From NCBI RefSeq assembly GCF_014137975.1, contig NZ_JACGWZ010000005.1, positions 310,001 through 374,000 on the forward strand: a stretch of DNA of 64,000 nucleotides, given 5' to 3'. The notes beneath the pieces are model-generated. The model worked only from the letters and a program-made list of their open reading frames with translations. It did not search any database and was not told the origin of the DNA. Position numbers and translations under genes: made by a program. This DNA comes from Halosaccharopolyspora lacisalsi. GTDB taxonomy: Bacteria > Actinomycetota > Actinomycetes > Mycobacteriales > Pseudonocardiaceae. Shown here piece by piece: positions 8,469 through 16,520 of the stretch (within the stretch, counting starts at the first letter, position 1; every line of letters begins with the position of its first letter).

Positions 8469-9173
8469 ATGAGTACGGATCTCGAATTCTTCTTCGACCC
8501 GGTATGCCCGTTCTGCTGGGTCACCTCCCGCTGGGTGATCGAGGCGTCGAGGCAGCGCCCGCTCGAGGTGCGCTGGCGTCCCCTGTCGTTGGCGATCCTC
8601 AACGAGGAGACCAGCTACGAGGAGCGCAAGAAGGCCGCTCCCGAGTATCCCGACAGTCATCAGCGGGGGCTGGAGATGTTGCGGGTGGTCCACGCCGCCC
8701 GCGAGACCGCCGGTTCCGGGTGCGTCGGCGATCTCTACACCGCGCTGGGCGAGCTGGTGTGGAACTCCGAGGCGCCGGAGGGCGACGATTTCAACGCGGT
8801 GATGCACGAGATGGCCCGTCAGCGTGACCTGCGCCCGGCGCTCGAACGGGTCGGTCTGCCCGCCGACCTCGCCGACGCCGCCACCGAGGAGGCTCGCGAC
8901 GCGGACCTGCGCGACGAGACCCGGGAGGCCACGGACCGCTGCGGCGGCGGGGTCGGCACCCCGATCCTGTCCTTCGCGCCCCCGGACGGTCCGGCGCTGT
9001 TCGGACCGGTCATCGACTCCGTCCCGACCGGCGACGAGGCGCTGCGCCTGTGGGACGCGGTGGAAACGCTCGCGAGGTGGCGGGGTTTCGCCGAGCTCAA
9101 GCGCAGTCTGCGCTCGTTCCCCGAGACCCCGCTGACGGCGAAACTCGCCCGCACCGACACCGGGGTGCGCTGA
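8469..9173 (+). CDS. DsbA-fold mycothiol-dependent nitroreductase, Rv2466c family
   Basis: A 234-aa thioredoxin-fold protein with the redox motif CPFC in FFFDPVCPFCWVTSRWV near residue 11. The order of motifs matches M. tuberculosis Rv2466c: SLAILNEE, LYTALGELVWN, a GVGTPILSF cis-Pro loop, LFGPVIDSVPTGDEALRLWD and FAELKR near the end. Rv2466c uses mycothiol to reduce nitro compounds and supports resistance to oxidants. The presence of this family implies a mycothiol-producing host. Here the second motif residue is Phe where Rv2466c has Trp. Start ATG 8469. The 136 bp upstream hold no other gene. Confidence 0.85.
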   Translation: MSTDLEFFFDPVCPFCWVTSRWVIEASRQRPLEVRWRPLSLAILNEETSYEERKKAAPEYPDSHQRGLEMLRVVHAARETAGSGCVGDLYTALGELVWNSEAPEGDDFNAVMHEMARQRDLRPALERVGLPADLADAATEEARDADLRDETREATDRCGGGVGTPILSFAPPDGPALFGPVIDSVPTGDEALRLWDAVETLARWRGFAELKRSLRSFPETPLTAKLARTDTGVR

Positions 9174-9197
9174 CCGGCTCGGTACTACGCTGGGGCG

Positions 9198-9941
9198 ATG
9201 GAGTTGCTCCGGCCGGAGCGAACGTTCGAGCCGTACAGCACGTCGCACTGGATCCTGATCGCTCTGATCGTCGGCGGTGCGTTGGCGATGGCGCTGGCCG
9301 GGCGCCGCTACCGGCACGTCGCCGCGGTCCGGACGCACGCGCGGGTGTTCGCCGTGGTGATCGTGGTACTGCTCCTGCCGGTGCTGATCCACCGGAGCGT
9401 CCCACCGCGGTGGGAGCTGTCCCACTCGCTGCCGCTGCACCTGTGCGACCTGGCGTGGATGGTCGCCGCCTACGCGCTGTGGAGCGGACAGCAGTGGGCG
9501 TATGCCGCGACGTACTACTGGGGGCTCACGCTGACCCCGCAAGCCGTGATCACCCCGGCGTTGGACGCTCCGGGATTTCCGCACGTCGACTTCCTCGAGT
9601 TCTGGGCGCAGCACCTGCTGGTCATCTGGGCGGCCGCCTACCTGACCTGGGGTGTGGGCAGGCGGCCGGGCTGGCGCGACTATCGGAGCGCGGTGGCCGT
9701 CACCCTCGTGTGGATGGCCGTGACGCTGGCGTTCAACGCGGCGGCGGGCACCAACTACGGATTCCTCAGCAGGAAACCGGACCATCCGTCCATGTTGGAC
9801 CTGCTGGGGGAATGGCCGTGGTACCTGGCCGTCGAGGTCGCGGTCGGAATGGCGGGGTGGGCGCTGGTGACCTGGCCGTGGACCCGGCGGCGTCCTCCGG
9901 AGGGCCGGTCCTCCGGAGGGCCGGAGCCCTCGCCCCGCTGA
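9198..9941 (+). CDS. TIGR02206/YwaF-type integral membrane protein
   Basis: A 247-aa polytopic membrane protein with about six hydrophobic segments. The conserved SLPLHLCDLAWMVAAYALW segment and FNAAAGTNYGFLSRKP near the end are hallmarks of the YwaF/TMEM164 family. Relatives in eukaryotes act as acyltransferases; bacterial members have no established function. The start ATG lies 24 bp after the nitroreductase stop, so co-transcription is likely. The last ~17 codons run through a 16-bp tandem repeat, so the C-terminal tail may vary. Confidence 0.8.
   Translation: MELLRPERTFEPYSTSHWILIALIVGGALAMALAGRRYRHVAAVRTHARVFAVVIVVLLLPVLIHRSVPPRWELSHSLPLHLCDLAWMVAAYALWSGQQWAYAATYYWGLTLTPQAVITPALDAPGFPHVDFLEFWAQHLLVIWAAAYLTWGVGRRPGWRDYRSAVAVTLVWMAVTLAFNAAAGTNYGFLSRKPDHPSMLDLLGEWPWYLAVEVAVGMAGWALVTWPWTRRRPPEGRSSGGPEPSPR
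9893..9924. repeat. Tandem 16-bp repeat at the end of the YwaF-type gene
   Basis: Two perfect copies of TCCTCCGGAGGGCCGG (9893-9908 and 9909-9924), each containing the palindrome CCTCCGGAGG. They lie in the last codons of the YwaF-type gene, just before the convergent DUF4185 gene. The unit is not a multiple of three, so copy-number change would alter the C-terminal tail. The palindromes could also serve as a terminator. Confidence 0.85.
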
Positions 9942-11012
9942 TCACCGGCCCGGCCCGATGTAGGACTTGAGCGTGTCGGTGAGGCGGTCGCGGAGGCGCT
10001 TCGGCTCGGAGGGCTCCGGATGGGTGCTCGCCTCGGTGAAGGCGCTGCCGGCGAACTGCATCACCCGGTAGGGCCAGTTGCGCTGGGTGTTCCACTGGCT
10101 GACCACCAGGTGCAGGTCGTCCGGGGTCGATCCGGGAACGACGTAGCCACCGTAGAGCTGGGCGACGTGCCCGCCGACGTGGTCCTCGCGATCCCACGCT
10201 CCGCCCCGCAGCACCGTGGTCCGTGGTGCCTCGTAAAGGTTCGAGGTGGGGTGTCGGAGGCTCATGACGTCGATGCGGTAGTTGCCCGCGTCGAAGAGGA
10301 CCAGCAGCCACCGGTCACCGAGGGGGCGCAGGCACAGCTCGCCGTAGGCGCCGGCCAACGCGATCGTCGGCGGGTTGCCCCACGCCCACTCGCCGTCCCG
10401 GAATCCCCATCCCTCCCACGCCCCGGGCTCGGTGACGCGGTCGGCGGGCACGCGCTGCAGGACGAGGCCGTGGCTGCGCTGGAACCCGGTGGAGAAGGCG
10501 TAGACGTAGCCGTCGTCGCCCCGGGCCCAGGTCAGCATCTGGAACAGTCCGCCGAGGTGGTCGCCGGGCCAGGTCGTGCCGGTGTGGTGCCAGGTCTCGC
10601 CGTTGTCGGTCGAGCGGTGCACCTCGGTCCAGTGGACGTTGCCGAGCCCCTCGCACACCATCACGTGCAGGTACATCTCGTCGCCGATCGTGATGACGTC
10701 GGTCGGCAGCACGGTGCTGACCCGCCGCCCGTGGATCACCGAGTCGTGGTGGTAGGGCAGCGCCTGCTCGGCGTAGGTACCGGCGCCGGTCGAACCGGTC
10801 CACTCGATGCCCGTCCCGACGGTCGTCGGGTCCGCGAAGAGCACGATCGGCGACCGCCATCCGGGGCCGCCCACGCCCGCCCGCTCGAAGGTGTCGCCGA
10901 GCACCGCAACCAGCCGCCCGTCCGGAGCGGTCGTCATGGCCCCCAGGTCGGTACCACCGATCCCGAAGTGGTCCGTGTGCCCCGGACCGGTCAGATCCTT
11001 CACCTTGCGCAT
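9942..11012 (-). CDS. DUF4185 domain-containing protein
   Basis: A 356-aa protein of the DUF4185 family, which has a five-bladed beta-propeller-like fold related to sialidase/arabinanase folds. Typical segments are TDHFGIGGTDLGAMTTAPDG near the N-terminus, VLGDTFERAGVGGPGWRSP and SVIHGRRVSTVLPTDVITIG. HRSTDNGETWHHTGTTW is an Asp-box-like element. I chose ATG 11012, with GGAAGGAAG nine bases upstream, over a longer open frame to 11225. There is no signal peptide at that start, so it appears cytoplasmic or wrongly started. Some actinobacterial DUF4185 proteins act on arabinan; no substrate can be assigned here. Confidence 0.78.
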   Translation of the reverse strand: MRKVKDLTGPGHTDHFGIGGTDLGAMTTAPDGRLVAVLGDTFERAGVGGPGWRSPIVLFADPTTVGTGIEWTGSTGAGTYAEQALPYHHDSVIHGRRVSTVLPTDVITIGDEMYLHVMVCEGLGNVHWTEVHRSTDNGETWHHTGTTWPGDHLGGLFQMLTWARGDDGYVYAFSTGFQRSHGLVLQRVPADRVTEPGAWEGWGFRDGEWAWGNPPTIALAGAYGELCLRPLGDRWLLVLFDAGNYRIDVMSLRHPTSNLYEAPRTTVLRGGAWDREDHVGGHVAQLYGGYVVPGSTPDDLHLVVSQWNTQRNWPYRVMQFAGSAFTEASTHPEPSEPKRLRDRLTDTLKSYIGPGR

Positions 11013-11451
11013 CGCCGTCACTTCCTTCCCAGGCGCACCTGCGGCTCCGGTGTTCGTGTCGACTCGGCGAAGGCCGATGTCCCGCCACCGACTGTAGGTT
11101 CCGCCCGCCGCATGGAGCACATCCAGGGCGGTCCGCTCCGGCCAGGAGGAAGCGTCAGGTGGGACGCGGCGGAGAGCGCGCGGCTCCCTCCCGGTCGAAT
11201 CCGCCGAACGGTGGCGATTCGCCACGATCGATCACGTGGAGCATCGGCCCGCCGATGTGGGCCAGTACCAGCCGCCGGAGACCGCGGGAGCGCGCCTTTT
11301 CCGCCGTGCCGAGGACATCGTCGCGCTCGGAGCCGTCACCCGTCGTGGGGCTCGCAGGTTCGAATCCGCTTCGCCGGAGCGGCGGGGGATCTTGTGGTGA
11401 TCACTACGCTGGGAGGGTCATCACCTTACTGGGCGCAGCCGAGGAGCGAGC
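11013..11451. other. 439-bp divergent intergenic region
   Basis: This lies between the DUF4185 gene and the divergent methyltransferase gene. It should hold both promoters. I see no convincing gene, RNA or strong hairpin. A GGTTCGAATCC sequence near 11358 resembles a tRNA T-loop but has no supporting cloverleaf. Confidence 0.5.
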
Positions 11452-12252
11452 ATGGGATCACGGGAGCAGTGGGTACCGGCCGACGTCGACGTGGGCACGC
11501 CGAGCGCGGCCCGGCTGTACGACTACTACCTCGGTGGGGGGTACAACTTCGCCGCGGACCGGGAGCTGGCCCAGCGCATCTTCGAGGTCTTTCCGCAGAT
11601 GCCGCACCTGGCCCGGGCCAATCGGAACTTCCTGCGCCGGGCGGTGACGTACCTGGCCGAGCAGGGCGTCGACCAGTTCCTCGACATCGGCTGCGGGTTG
11701 CCCAGCGGAGGCGCGGTGCACGAGATCGCCGGTCGGCACAATCCCCGGTCACGGGTGGTCTACGTCGACAACGAACCGGTCGCCGTGGCCCACAGCGAGC
11801 TCATGCTCGACGGCCTCGACACCGCCACGGTGGTGCAGGCGGACCTGACCGAGCCGGATGCGATCTTTCGGTCGCCCGCCGTCCGCGAGCTGCTGGACCC
11901 GTCCCGGCCGATGGCCGTGCTGCTGGTGGCCGTCATGCACTTCGTCGGCGACGAGCAGGACCCGAGCGGGATCCTGCGCGCCTACCGCGAGTGGATGCCC
12001 GCCGGCAGTTCGCTGGTGTTCTCCCACGTCTCCGGCGATACCCTGCCCGACGTCACGCGGGCCGCCGAGCTGTACCGCAACTCCCAGAACCCGGCCTACC
12101 TGCGCGGTTACGACGAGATCGCCGCGATGCTGGACGGGTTCACCCTGGTGGACCCCGGCCTGGTGTTCGTGCCCGCCTGGCGTCCCGACGAACCCGGTGA
12201 CGCCGACGGCGCCGAGCAGTGCTCGTTCTACGGCGCCGTCGGCACGGTGTGA
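11452..12252 (+). CDS. DUF574-family SAM-dependent methyltransferase
   Basis: A 266-aa protein of the actinobacterial PF04672 family. The diagnostic N-terminus VDVGTPSAARLYDYYLGGGY is followed by NFAADRELA. The SAM-binding motif is QFLDIGCGLPSGGAVHEIA near residue 80, and VVYVDNEPVAVAHS is motif II. The start ATG has GAGGAGCGAGC upstream. Members are abundant in actinomycetes, often near regulators or secondary-metabolism genes, but most lack a known substrate. Here it stands alone, convergent with the RidA-like gene. Confidence 0.88.
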   Translation: MGSREQWVPADVDVGTPSAARLYDYYLGGGYNFAADRELAQRIFEVFPQMPHLARANRNFLRRAVTYLAEQGVDQFLDIGCGLPSGGAVHEIAGRHNPRSRVVYVDNEPVAVAHSELMLDGLDTATVVQADLTEPDAIFRSPAVRELLDPSRPMAVLLVAVMHFVGDEQDPSGILRAYREWMPAGSSLVFSHVSGDTLPDVTRAAELYRNSQNPAYLRGYDEIAAMLDGFTLVDPGLVFVPAWRPDEPGDADGAEQCSFYGAVGTV

Positions 12253-12277
12253 CCCGGAGAAGGCGGCTCGTGCCCGG

Positions 12278-12730
12278 CTATTCGACCACCGCCGCGACGG
12301 CTTCGATCTCCACCAGCTGGTCCTCGTAGCCGAGGACCGTGACTCCCGTGAGCGTGCTGGGGACGTCGTGGCTGCCGAAGGCGTCGCGCACGACCTGCCA
12401 CGCGGTCACCAGATCGGCCCGCGACGTCGACGCGACGAGCACGCGAGTGCTGACGACGTCCTCGAGCGAGGCACCGGCTTCCGCGAGCGCGGTACGCATG
12501 TTCTCGACGGCCTTCGCCGCCTGGCCACCGTGGTCGCCCACCGCGGCGGTCGTGCCGTCCTCGTTGAGCGGGCAGGCACCCGCGAGGAAGATCAACCGGG
12601 CATCGGCCGGCGCCGTGGCGGCGTAGGCGTACTCGGCGATGTCGGAAAGAGCGTCGGAGCGGATGAGAGTCACGGCTCGATCCGGCTGTGGATCTCCTCG
12701 GGCGGGAGCGCGGTCGTTCGGTTCGGGCAT
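12278..12730 (-). CDS. RidA/YjgF family protein
   Basis: A 150-aa Rid-family protein. These proteins hydrolyse reactive enamine/imine intermediates or act as related hydrolases. The family pattern is clear: IFLAGACPLNEDGTTAAVGD, QAAKAVENMRTALAEAG, EDVVSTRVLVAS and a terminal YEDQLVEIEAVAAV. ATG 12730 lies five bases after the lactate monooxygenase stop, so the genes form an operon; a GTG at 12671-12673 would give a shorter, more standard length of about 131 aa. Coupling to a 2-hydroxy-acid oxidase suggests clean-up of reactive imines, but that is inference. Confidence 0.8.
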   Translation of the reverse strand: MPEPNDRAPARGDPQPDRAVTLIRSDALSDIAEYAYAATAPADARLIFLAGACPLNEDGTTAAVGDHGGQAAKAVENMRTALAEAGASLEDVVSTRVLVASTSRADLVTAWQVVRDAFGSHDVPSTLTGVTVLGYEDQLVEIEAVAAVVE

Positions 12731-12735
12731 CGTCG

Positions 12736-13902
12736 TCAGCGGACCTCTCGGAGCGATCCCCGGGTCAGGGAGGCGACGTCGGGATAGCCGTCGATCGCCA
12801 TGGTCAGGTCGGTCTCGGCCAGCAGGCAGCGCAGCACGTGCTCGACTCCGGCGGCGCCGCCGACCGCCATCCCGTAGGCGTACGGGCGACCGACGCCGAC
12901 GGCCGTCGCGCCGAGCGCGAGTGCCTTGACCACGTCGGCTCCGGTGCGCACGCCGGAGTCGAAGATCACCGGAACGTCGCCGGCGGCGTCGACGACCTCG
13001 GGAAGCACGTCGAGCGCGGGCAGGCCGCCGTTGGCTTGGCGCCCACCGTGGTTGGAGCAGTAGACGCCGTCGACACCGCCGTCGACGGCGCGGCGGACGT
13101 CCTCGGGGTCGCAGATCCCCTTCAGCAGCAGCGGCAGATCGGTCAGCGAGCGCAACCAGGCGAGATCGTCCCAGGTCAGCTTCGGGTTTCCGAAGGTCGT
13201 CGCCCACCGCATGGTGGCCGCCTCCGGATCCCGCTCCGGGGAAGCGTCGAGGTGGGACCGAAACACCGGGTCGGTGAAGTAGTTGGCCAGGCACAGCCCC
13301 TTCAGCTGCGGGAAACTGGCGAGGGAGAGGTCGCGGGGGCGCCATCCCAGGGTCAGGGTGTCCAGCGTGACCACGATGCCGGCGTATCCGGCCGCCTCCG
13401 CGCGCCGGACGAAGCTCTCGGTGAGTTCGCGGTCGTCGGGCGGGTACAGCTGGAAGTAGCCCGGGGTGTCGCCGAGCGCGGCGGCGACGTCCTCGAGCGG
13501 GTCCTGCATCAGCGTCGAGACGACGGCGGGGACACCGGTGGCCGCCGCTGCCCGGGCCGTCGCGAGGTCGCCGTGTCCTTCGGCGTCGCACAGGCCGATC
13601 ACGCCGACCGGGGCCATCATCAGCGGTGTCGGCAGGCTCGTCCCGAGCAGGTCCGCGGTGAGGTCGCGCTGGGCGGCACCGGCGAGCATCCGGGGCATCA
13701 GCCCCCAGCGGTCGAAGGAGGCGACGTTGGCCCGCTGGGTCCGCTCGTCACCGGCACCGCCCGCGACGTAGGACCACAGCTGCGCCGACATGACCTCCTC
13801 GGCGCCGCGTTCCAGGTCCTCGAAGGACACGGGCAGTTCGGGGAGTTTTCCCGACAGCCCGTCGAGATAGATCCGTAGCTGGTAGTCGCCGTAGTTGGCC
13901 AT
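12736..13902 (-). CDS. Lactate 2-monooxygenase (FMN-dependent alpha-hydroxy-acid oxidase family)
   Basis: A 388-aa FMN enzyme. ANYGDYQLRIYLDGL at the N-terminus, SYVAGGAGDERTQRAN, NRWGLMPRML-type and FPQLKGLCLANYFTDPVF segments all parallel the Mycobacterium smegmatis lactate 2-monooxygenase, which turns L-lactate and O2 into acetate and CO2. The active-site signature SNHGGRQ places the catalytic His at about residue 285. GVRTGADVVKALALGA and VGVGRPY bind the FMN phosphate. ATG 13902 has GAGGAGCGA upstream. It precedes a RidA-like gene and is divergent from the LacI regulator. Confidence 0.88.
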   Translation of the reverse strand: MANYGDYQLRIYLDGLSGKLPELPVSFEDLERGAEEVMSAQLWSYVAGGAGDERTQRANVASFDRWGLMPRMLAGAAQRDLTADLLGTSLPTPLMMAPVGVIGLCDAEGHGDLATARAAAATGVPAVVSTLMQDPLEDVAAALGDTPGYFQLYPPDDRELTESFVRRAEAAGYAGIVVTLDTLTLGWRPRDLSLASFPQLKGLCLANYFTDPVFRSHLDASPERDPEAATMRWATTFGNPKLTWDDLAWLRSLTDLPLLLKGICDPEDVRRAVDGGVDGVYCSNHGGRQANGGLPALDVLPEVVDAAGDVPVIFDSGVRTGADVVKALALGATAVGVGRPYAYGMAVGGAAGVEHVLRCLLAETDLTMAIDGYPDVASLTRGSLREVR

Positions 13903-14078
13903 TCGCTCCTCGCTCCTCGCGCGGCACCGAGTGATGACACGGTTCCGCGCGAAACCACTCCAACGCAACCATGTCACCGAACTCGGACTCGTCACATCGG
14001 AGAGAAGAATGTCCGAAAGCGGTGGTGGTCGACCCACGAGCGCATTGACGTGGTGCCGATCACACCCTAGGCTTCGCG

Positions 14079-14092
14079 TCGAAGCGCTTCGA
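14079..14092. promoter_or_regulatory. LacI-type operator upstream of the LacI regulator
   Basis: A perfect 14-bp palindrome, TCGAAGCGCTTCGA, with a central CG as is typical for LacI-family sites. It lies 36 bp before the LacI-family start codon, between that gene and the divergent lactate monooxygenase gene. A near-identical site lies at 15199-15214, so the two probably bind the same regulator. Confidence 0.7.
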
Positions 14093-14128
14093 AGAGGAGC
14101 GCCCGACAAGATCAGACGAGAATCACGC

Positions 14129-15142
14129 ATGCCCACCATCGCGGACGTCGCCCGACACGCCCAGGTATCACCGAGCACCGTGTCCTACGTGCTCAGTGGT
14201 AAGCGTTCCATCTCGGAAGACACCCGGGAACGTGTCCAGAGCAGCATCCGGGAGTTGGGCTATCACCCGCACGCCGGGGCACGGGCGCTGGCCAGCAGCC
14301 GCACCAGTGTGATCGCGCTGGTGCTGCCGTTGCGCAGCGACATGTACGTGCCCGTGCTGATGCAGTTCGCCGTGTCCGTGGTGACCGCCGCGCGGGCGCA
14401 CGGTCACGACGTGCTGCTGCTGACCAATGACGAGGGCCCGGAGGGACTGCGCCGCGTCACCGACGGGGCGCAGGTCGACGCGCTCATCGTGATGGACGTC
14501 GAACTCGACGATCCACGCGTTCCCGTGCTGGACGAGCTGGGACTGCCCGCGGTGCTGATCGGGGTTCCCGCCGATCCGGGGCGGCTGACCTGCATCGACC
14601 TGGATTTCTCCGCCACGGGGCGCTGCTGCGTGGAGCACCTTGCCGAACTCGGGCACCGGGAGACCGTACTGATCGGGCACCCCGGCCCCGTCTACCAGCG
14701 CGGCACCGGCTTCGCGCAACGCACCATCGAGGGGTACAGGGAGGCGTCCCTCGATCGGGGTCTCGATTCGGCGGTGTATCCGTGTGGTCATTCCTACGAC
14801 GAGGTCCACGCCGTGCTCAGCCGCGTCTTCGCGGAGCATCCCGAGGTCACCGGCCTGATCGTGCACAACGAGCCGGCCCAGGGAGTGCTGCTGGACGTGC
14901 TGCGCCGGCTGGGGAAGCGCGTTCCCGAGGACCTGTCCGTGGTGGCGATCTGCCCGGAGGGCACGGCCGAGGCGGCCTCGACCCCGTTGAGCGCGGTGCC
15001 CATTCCCGCCTCGGCCATCGGGCAGCGGGCGGTCGAGGCGGTGATGGGCAAGCTCGTCGAAGCGCGAGCGGAGGACGGCTCCACGCTGCTGACCCCCCAG
15101 CTGACGGTGCGGGCGAGCAGCGCGGCGGTACGACGCGACTGA
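14129..15142 (+). CDS. LacI-family transcriptional regulator
   Basis: A 337-aa regulator. The N-terminal HTH is canonical: MPTIADVARHAQVSPSTVSY followed by VLSGKRSISEDTRERV and a hinge helix HPHAGARALASSRT. The remainder is a periplasmic-binding-protein-like ligand domain. The ligand is probably the sugar taken up by the ABC transporter encoded directly downstream. A perfect palindromic operator just upstream suggests autoregulation, and a second copy lies at the start of the transporter operon. The ATG at 14129 is the natural start because the HTH begins there. Confidence 0.9.
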   Translation: MPTIADVARHAQVSPSTVSYVLSGKRSISEDTRERVQSSIRELGYHPHAGARALASSRTSVIALVLPLRSDMYVPVLMQFAVSVVTAARAHGHDVLLLTNDEGPEGLRRVTDGAQVDALIVMDVELDDPRVPVLDELGLPAVLIGVPADPGRLTCIDLDFSATGRCCVEHLAELGHRETVLIGHPGPVYQRGTGFAQRTIEGYREASLDRGLDSAVYPCGHSYDEVHAVLSRVFAEHPEVTGLIVHNEPAQGVLLDVLRRLGKRVPEDLSVVAICPEGTAEAASTPLSAVPIPASAIGQRAVEAVMGKLVEARAEDGSTLLTPQLTVRASSAAVRRD

Positions 15143-15177
15143 CAAGAAGACGACGGAATCGGAAGAAGGTGGCAACG

Positions 15178-16509
15178 ATGCGGTTGTCCGCCAGATTTGT
15201 CGAAGCGATTCGACAGTTTCGCTTACGCCCGGATCGACGAGAACGATCCGCCGGCTCCGCGGTGCGGGATGTGCCCACCCGGGTGCGCGGACTCTACCGA
15301 GGACCGTTTCGCCTCGCCGCCGTCGCTCTGGCGGTGGCTCTCGTCGCGGCCGGGTGCGGGGGAGGGGGGCGCTCCCGGGATCCGAACGTCGTGGTCGAGC
15401 TCGACCACTACACCAGCGCTGCGGCCAGTCGGCAGTTCGACGCGCTGCTCGAGCGCTGCGCCGGGCGATTCGACCTGCGCGTCCAGCGGCAGAACGTGCC
15501 CGTGGACCAGCTGATGCCCAAGGTGCTGCGGGACGCCACCGCGCACTCGCTGCCGGACCTGCTGTTCGTGGACAACCCGGACCTGCAGACGGTCGCCAAG
15601 ACCGGAGCCCTGACCGAGCTGAGCCTGTACGGCCTCGACGGCCGGGGGTACTTCCCCGGAATCGTCGAGGCCGGCAGCTACCGGGGAAAGCTCTACGGAC
15701 TGGCACCCGGGGTGAACGGGCTCGCGCTGATCTACAACCGCACCCTGTTCGAGCGAGCGGGGCTGGAGCCGCCGGAGACCTGGCGGGAGCTGGAGCGGGC
15801 GGCGGAGGAACTGACCCGGGGATCGACCCACGGGATCGCGTTCTCGGCGATCGCCTCCGAGGAGGGCACCTGGCAGTTCGAGCCGTTCCTGTGGAGCAAC
15901 GGCGGTGAACTCACCGACCTGAGATCCCCGAGGGCGGTGGAGGCGTTGAAGTTCTGGTCCGGGCTGGTCGACAGCGGGGTGGCCTCGCGGTCGGTGGTCA
16001 ACTGGAACCAGAACGACGTCACCGACCGCTTCGTCAGCGGCCACGCCGCCATGATGATCAACGGGTCCTGGACGTTGTCCACCCTGGACGAGGAGGGGGT
16101 GAACTACGGCGTCGTTCCGATTCCGACACCCTCCAGGGACATCGCCCCGCAGGTGCCGCTCGGCGGCGAGATCGGCGTGATCCCGGAGACCACTCCGCGG
16201 CGACAGGCCGACGCCGCGCGCGTGCTGGGCTGCATGTTGGAGAAGGAGACCATGCTGGAGTGGTCGACCCAGCACGCCTACGTGCCCGCGCGAGTGGAAG
16301 CGGCCGCGCAGTACGCCGAGGACGTTCCGGCGATGCGGCCGTTCGTGGAGGAAGTGGCCACGGGGCGGGCGCGCACGGCCGAACTGGGCCCCCGCTACCG
16401 GGCGGTCTCGCAGGCGCTGGCCGACGCGATCCAGGCCACGATCGCGGGCGCGACCAGCCCCGAGAAAGCACTGGAGCGGGCCGCGCGCGTCGCCGGGTCC
16501 GAGGGCTGA
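15178..16509 (+). CDS. Sugar ABC transporter substrate-binding lipoprotein
   Basis: A family-1 extracellular solute-binding protein of 443 aa from ATG 15178. The lipobox LVAAGC puts the lipidated Cys at residue 60. That is a long leader; starting at GTG 15283 would place it at residue 25, which is usual. The ATG has AAGGTGG five bases upstream. The mature part shows DLLFVDNPDLQTVAKTGALT, YGLAPGVNGLALIYNRTLFE and VSGHAAMMINGSW, typical of MalE-like proteins. It heads an operon with two permeases and a GH31 enzyme. A LacI-type operator lies inside the first 13 codons from 15178, so that start needs checking. Confidence 0.87.
   Translation: MRLSARFVEAIRQFRLRPDRRERSAGSAVRDVPTRVRGLYRGPFRLAAVALAVALVAAGCGGGGRSRDPNVVVELDHYTSAAASRQFDALLERCAGRFDLRVQRQNVPVDQLMPKVLRDATAHSLPDLLFVDNPDLQTVAKTGALTELSLYGLDGRGYFPGIVEAGSYRGKLYGLAPGVNGLALIYNRTLFERAGLEPPETWRELERAAEELTRGSTHGIAFSAIASEEGTWQFEPFLWSNGGELTDLRSPRAVEALKFWSGLVDSGVASRSVVNWNQNDVTDRFVSGHAAMMINGSWTLSTLDEEGVNYGVVPIPTPSRDIAPQVPLGGEIGVIPETTPRRQADAARVLGCMLEKETMLEWSTQHAYVPARVEAAAQYAEDVPAMRPFVEEVATGRARTAELGPRYRAVSQALADAIQATIAGATSPEKALERAARVAGSEG
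15199..15214. promoter_or_regulatory. Second LacI-type operator, at the head of the transporter operon
   Basis: GTCGAAGCGATTCGAC matches 14 of 16 positions with the stretch at 14078-14093 that contains the palindrome upstream of the LacI gene. It lies 20 bp after the ATG of the binding-protein gene and 69 bp before an alternative GTG start. It could block elongation, or mark that the true transcript begins further downstream. Confidence 0.6.
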
Positions 16510-16520
16510 CGAAGGGTTGA

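Noticed and set aside
11330-11375. Possible tRNA T-arm (GGTTCGAATCC) in the region upstream of the methyltransferase gene
   Set aside because: The stem around the loop has mismatches, and no acceptor, D or anticodon arm can be built from the surrounding bases.
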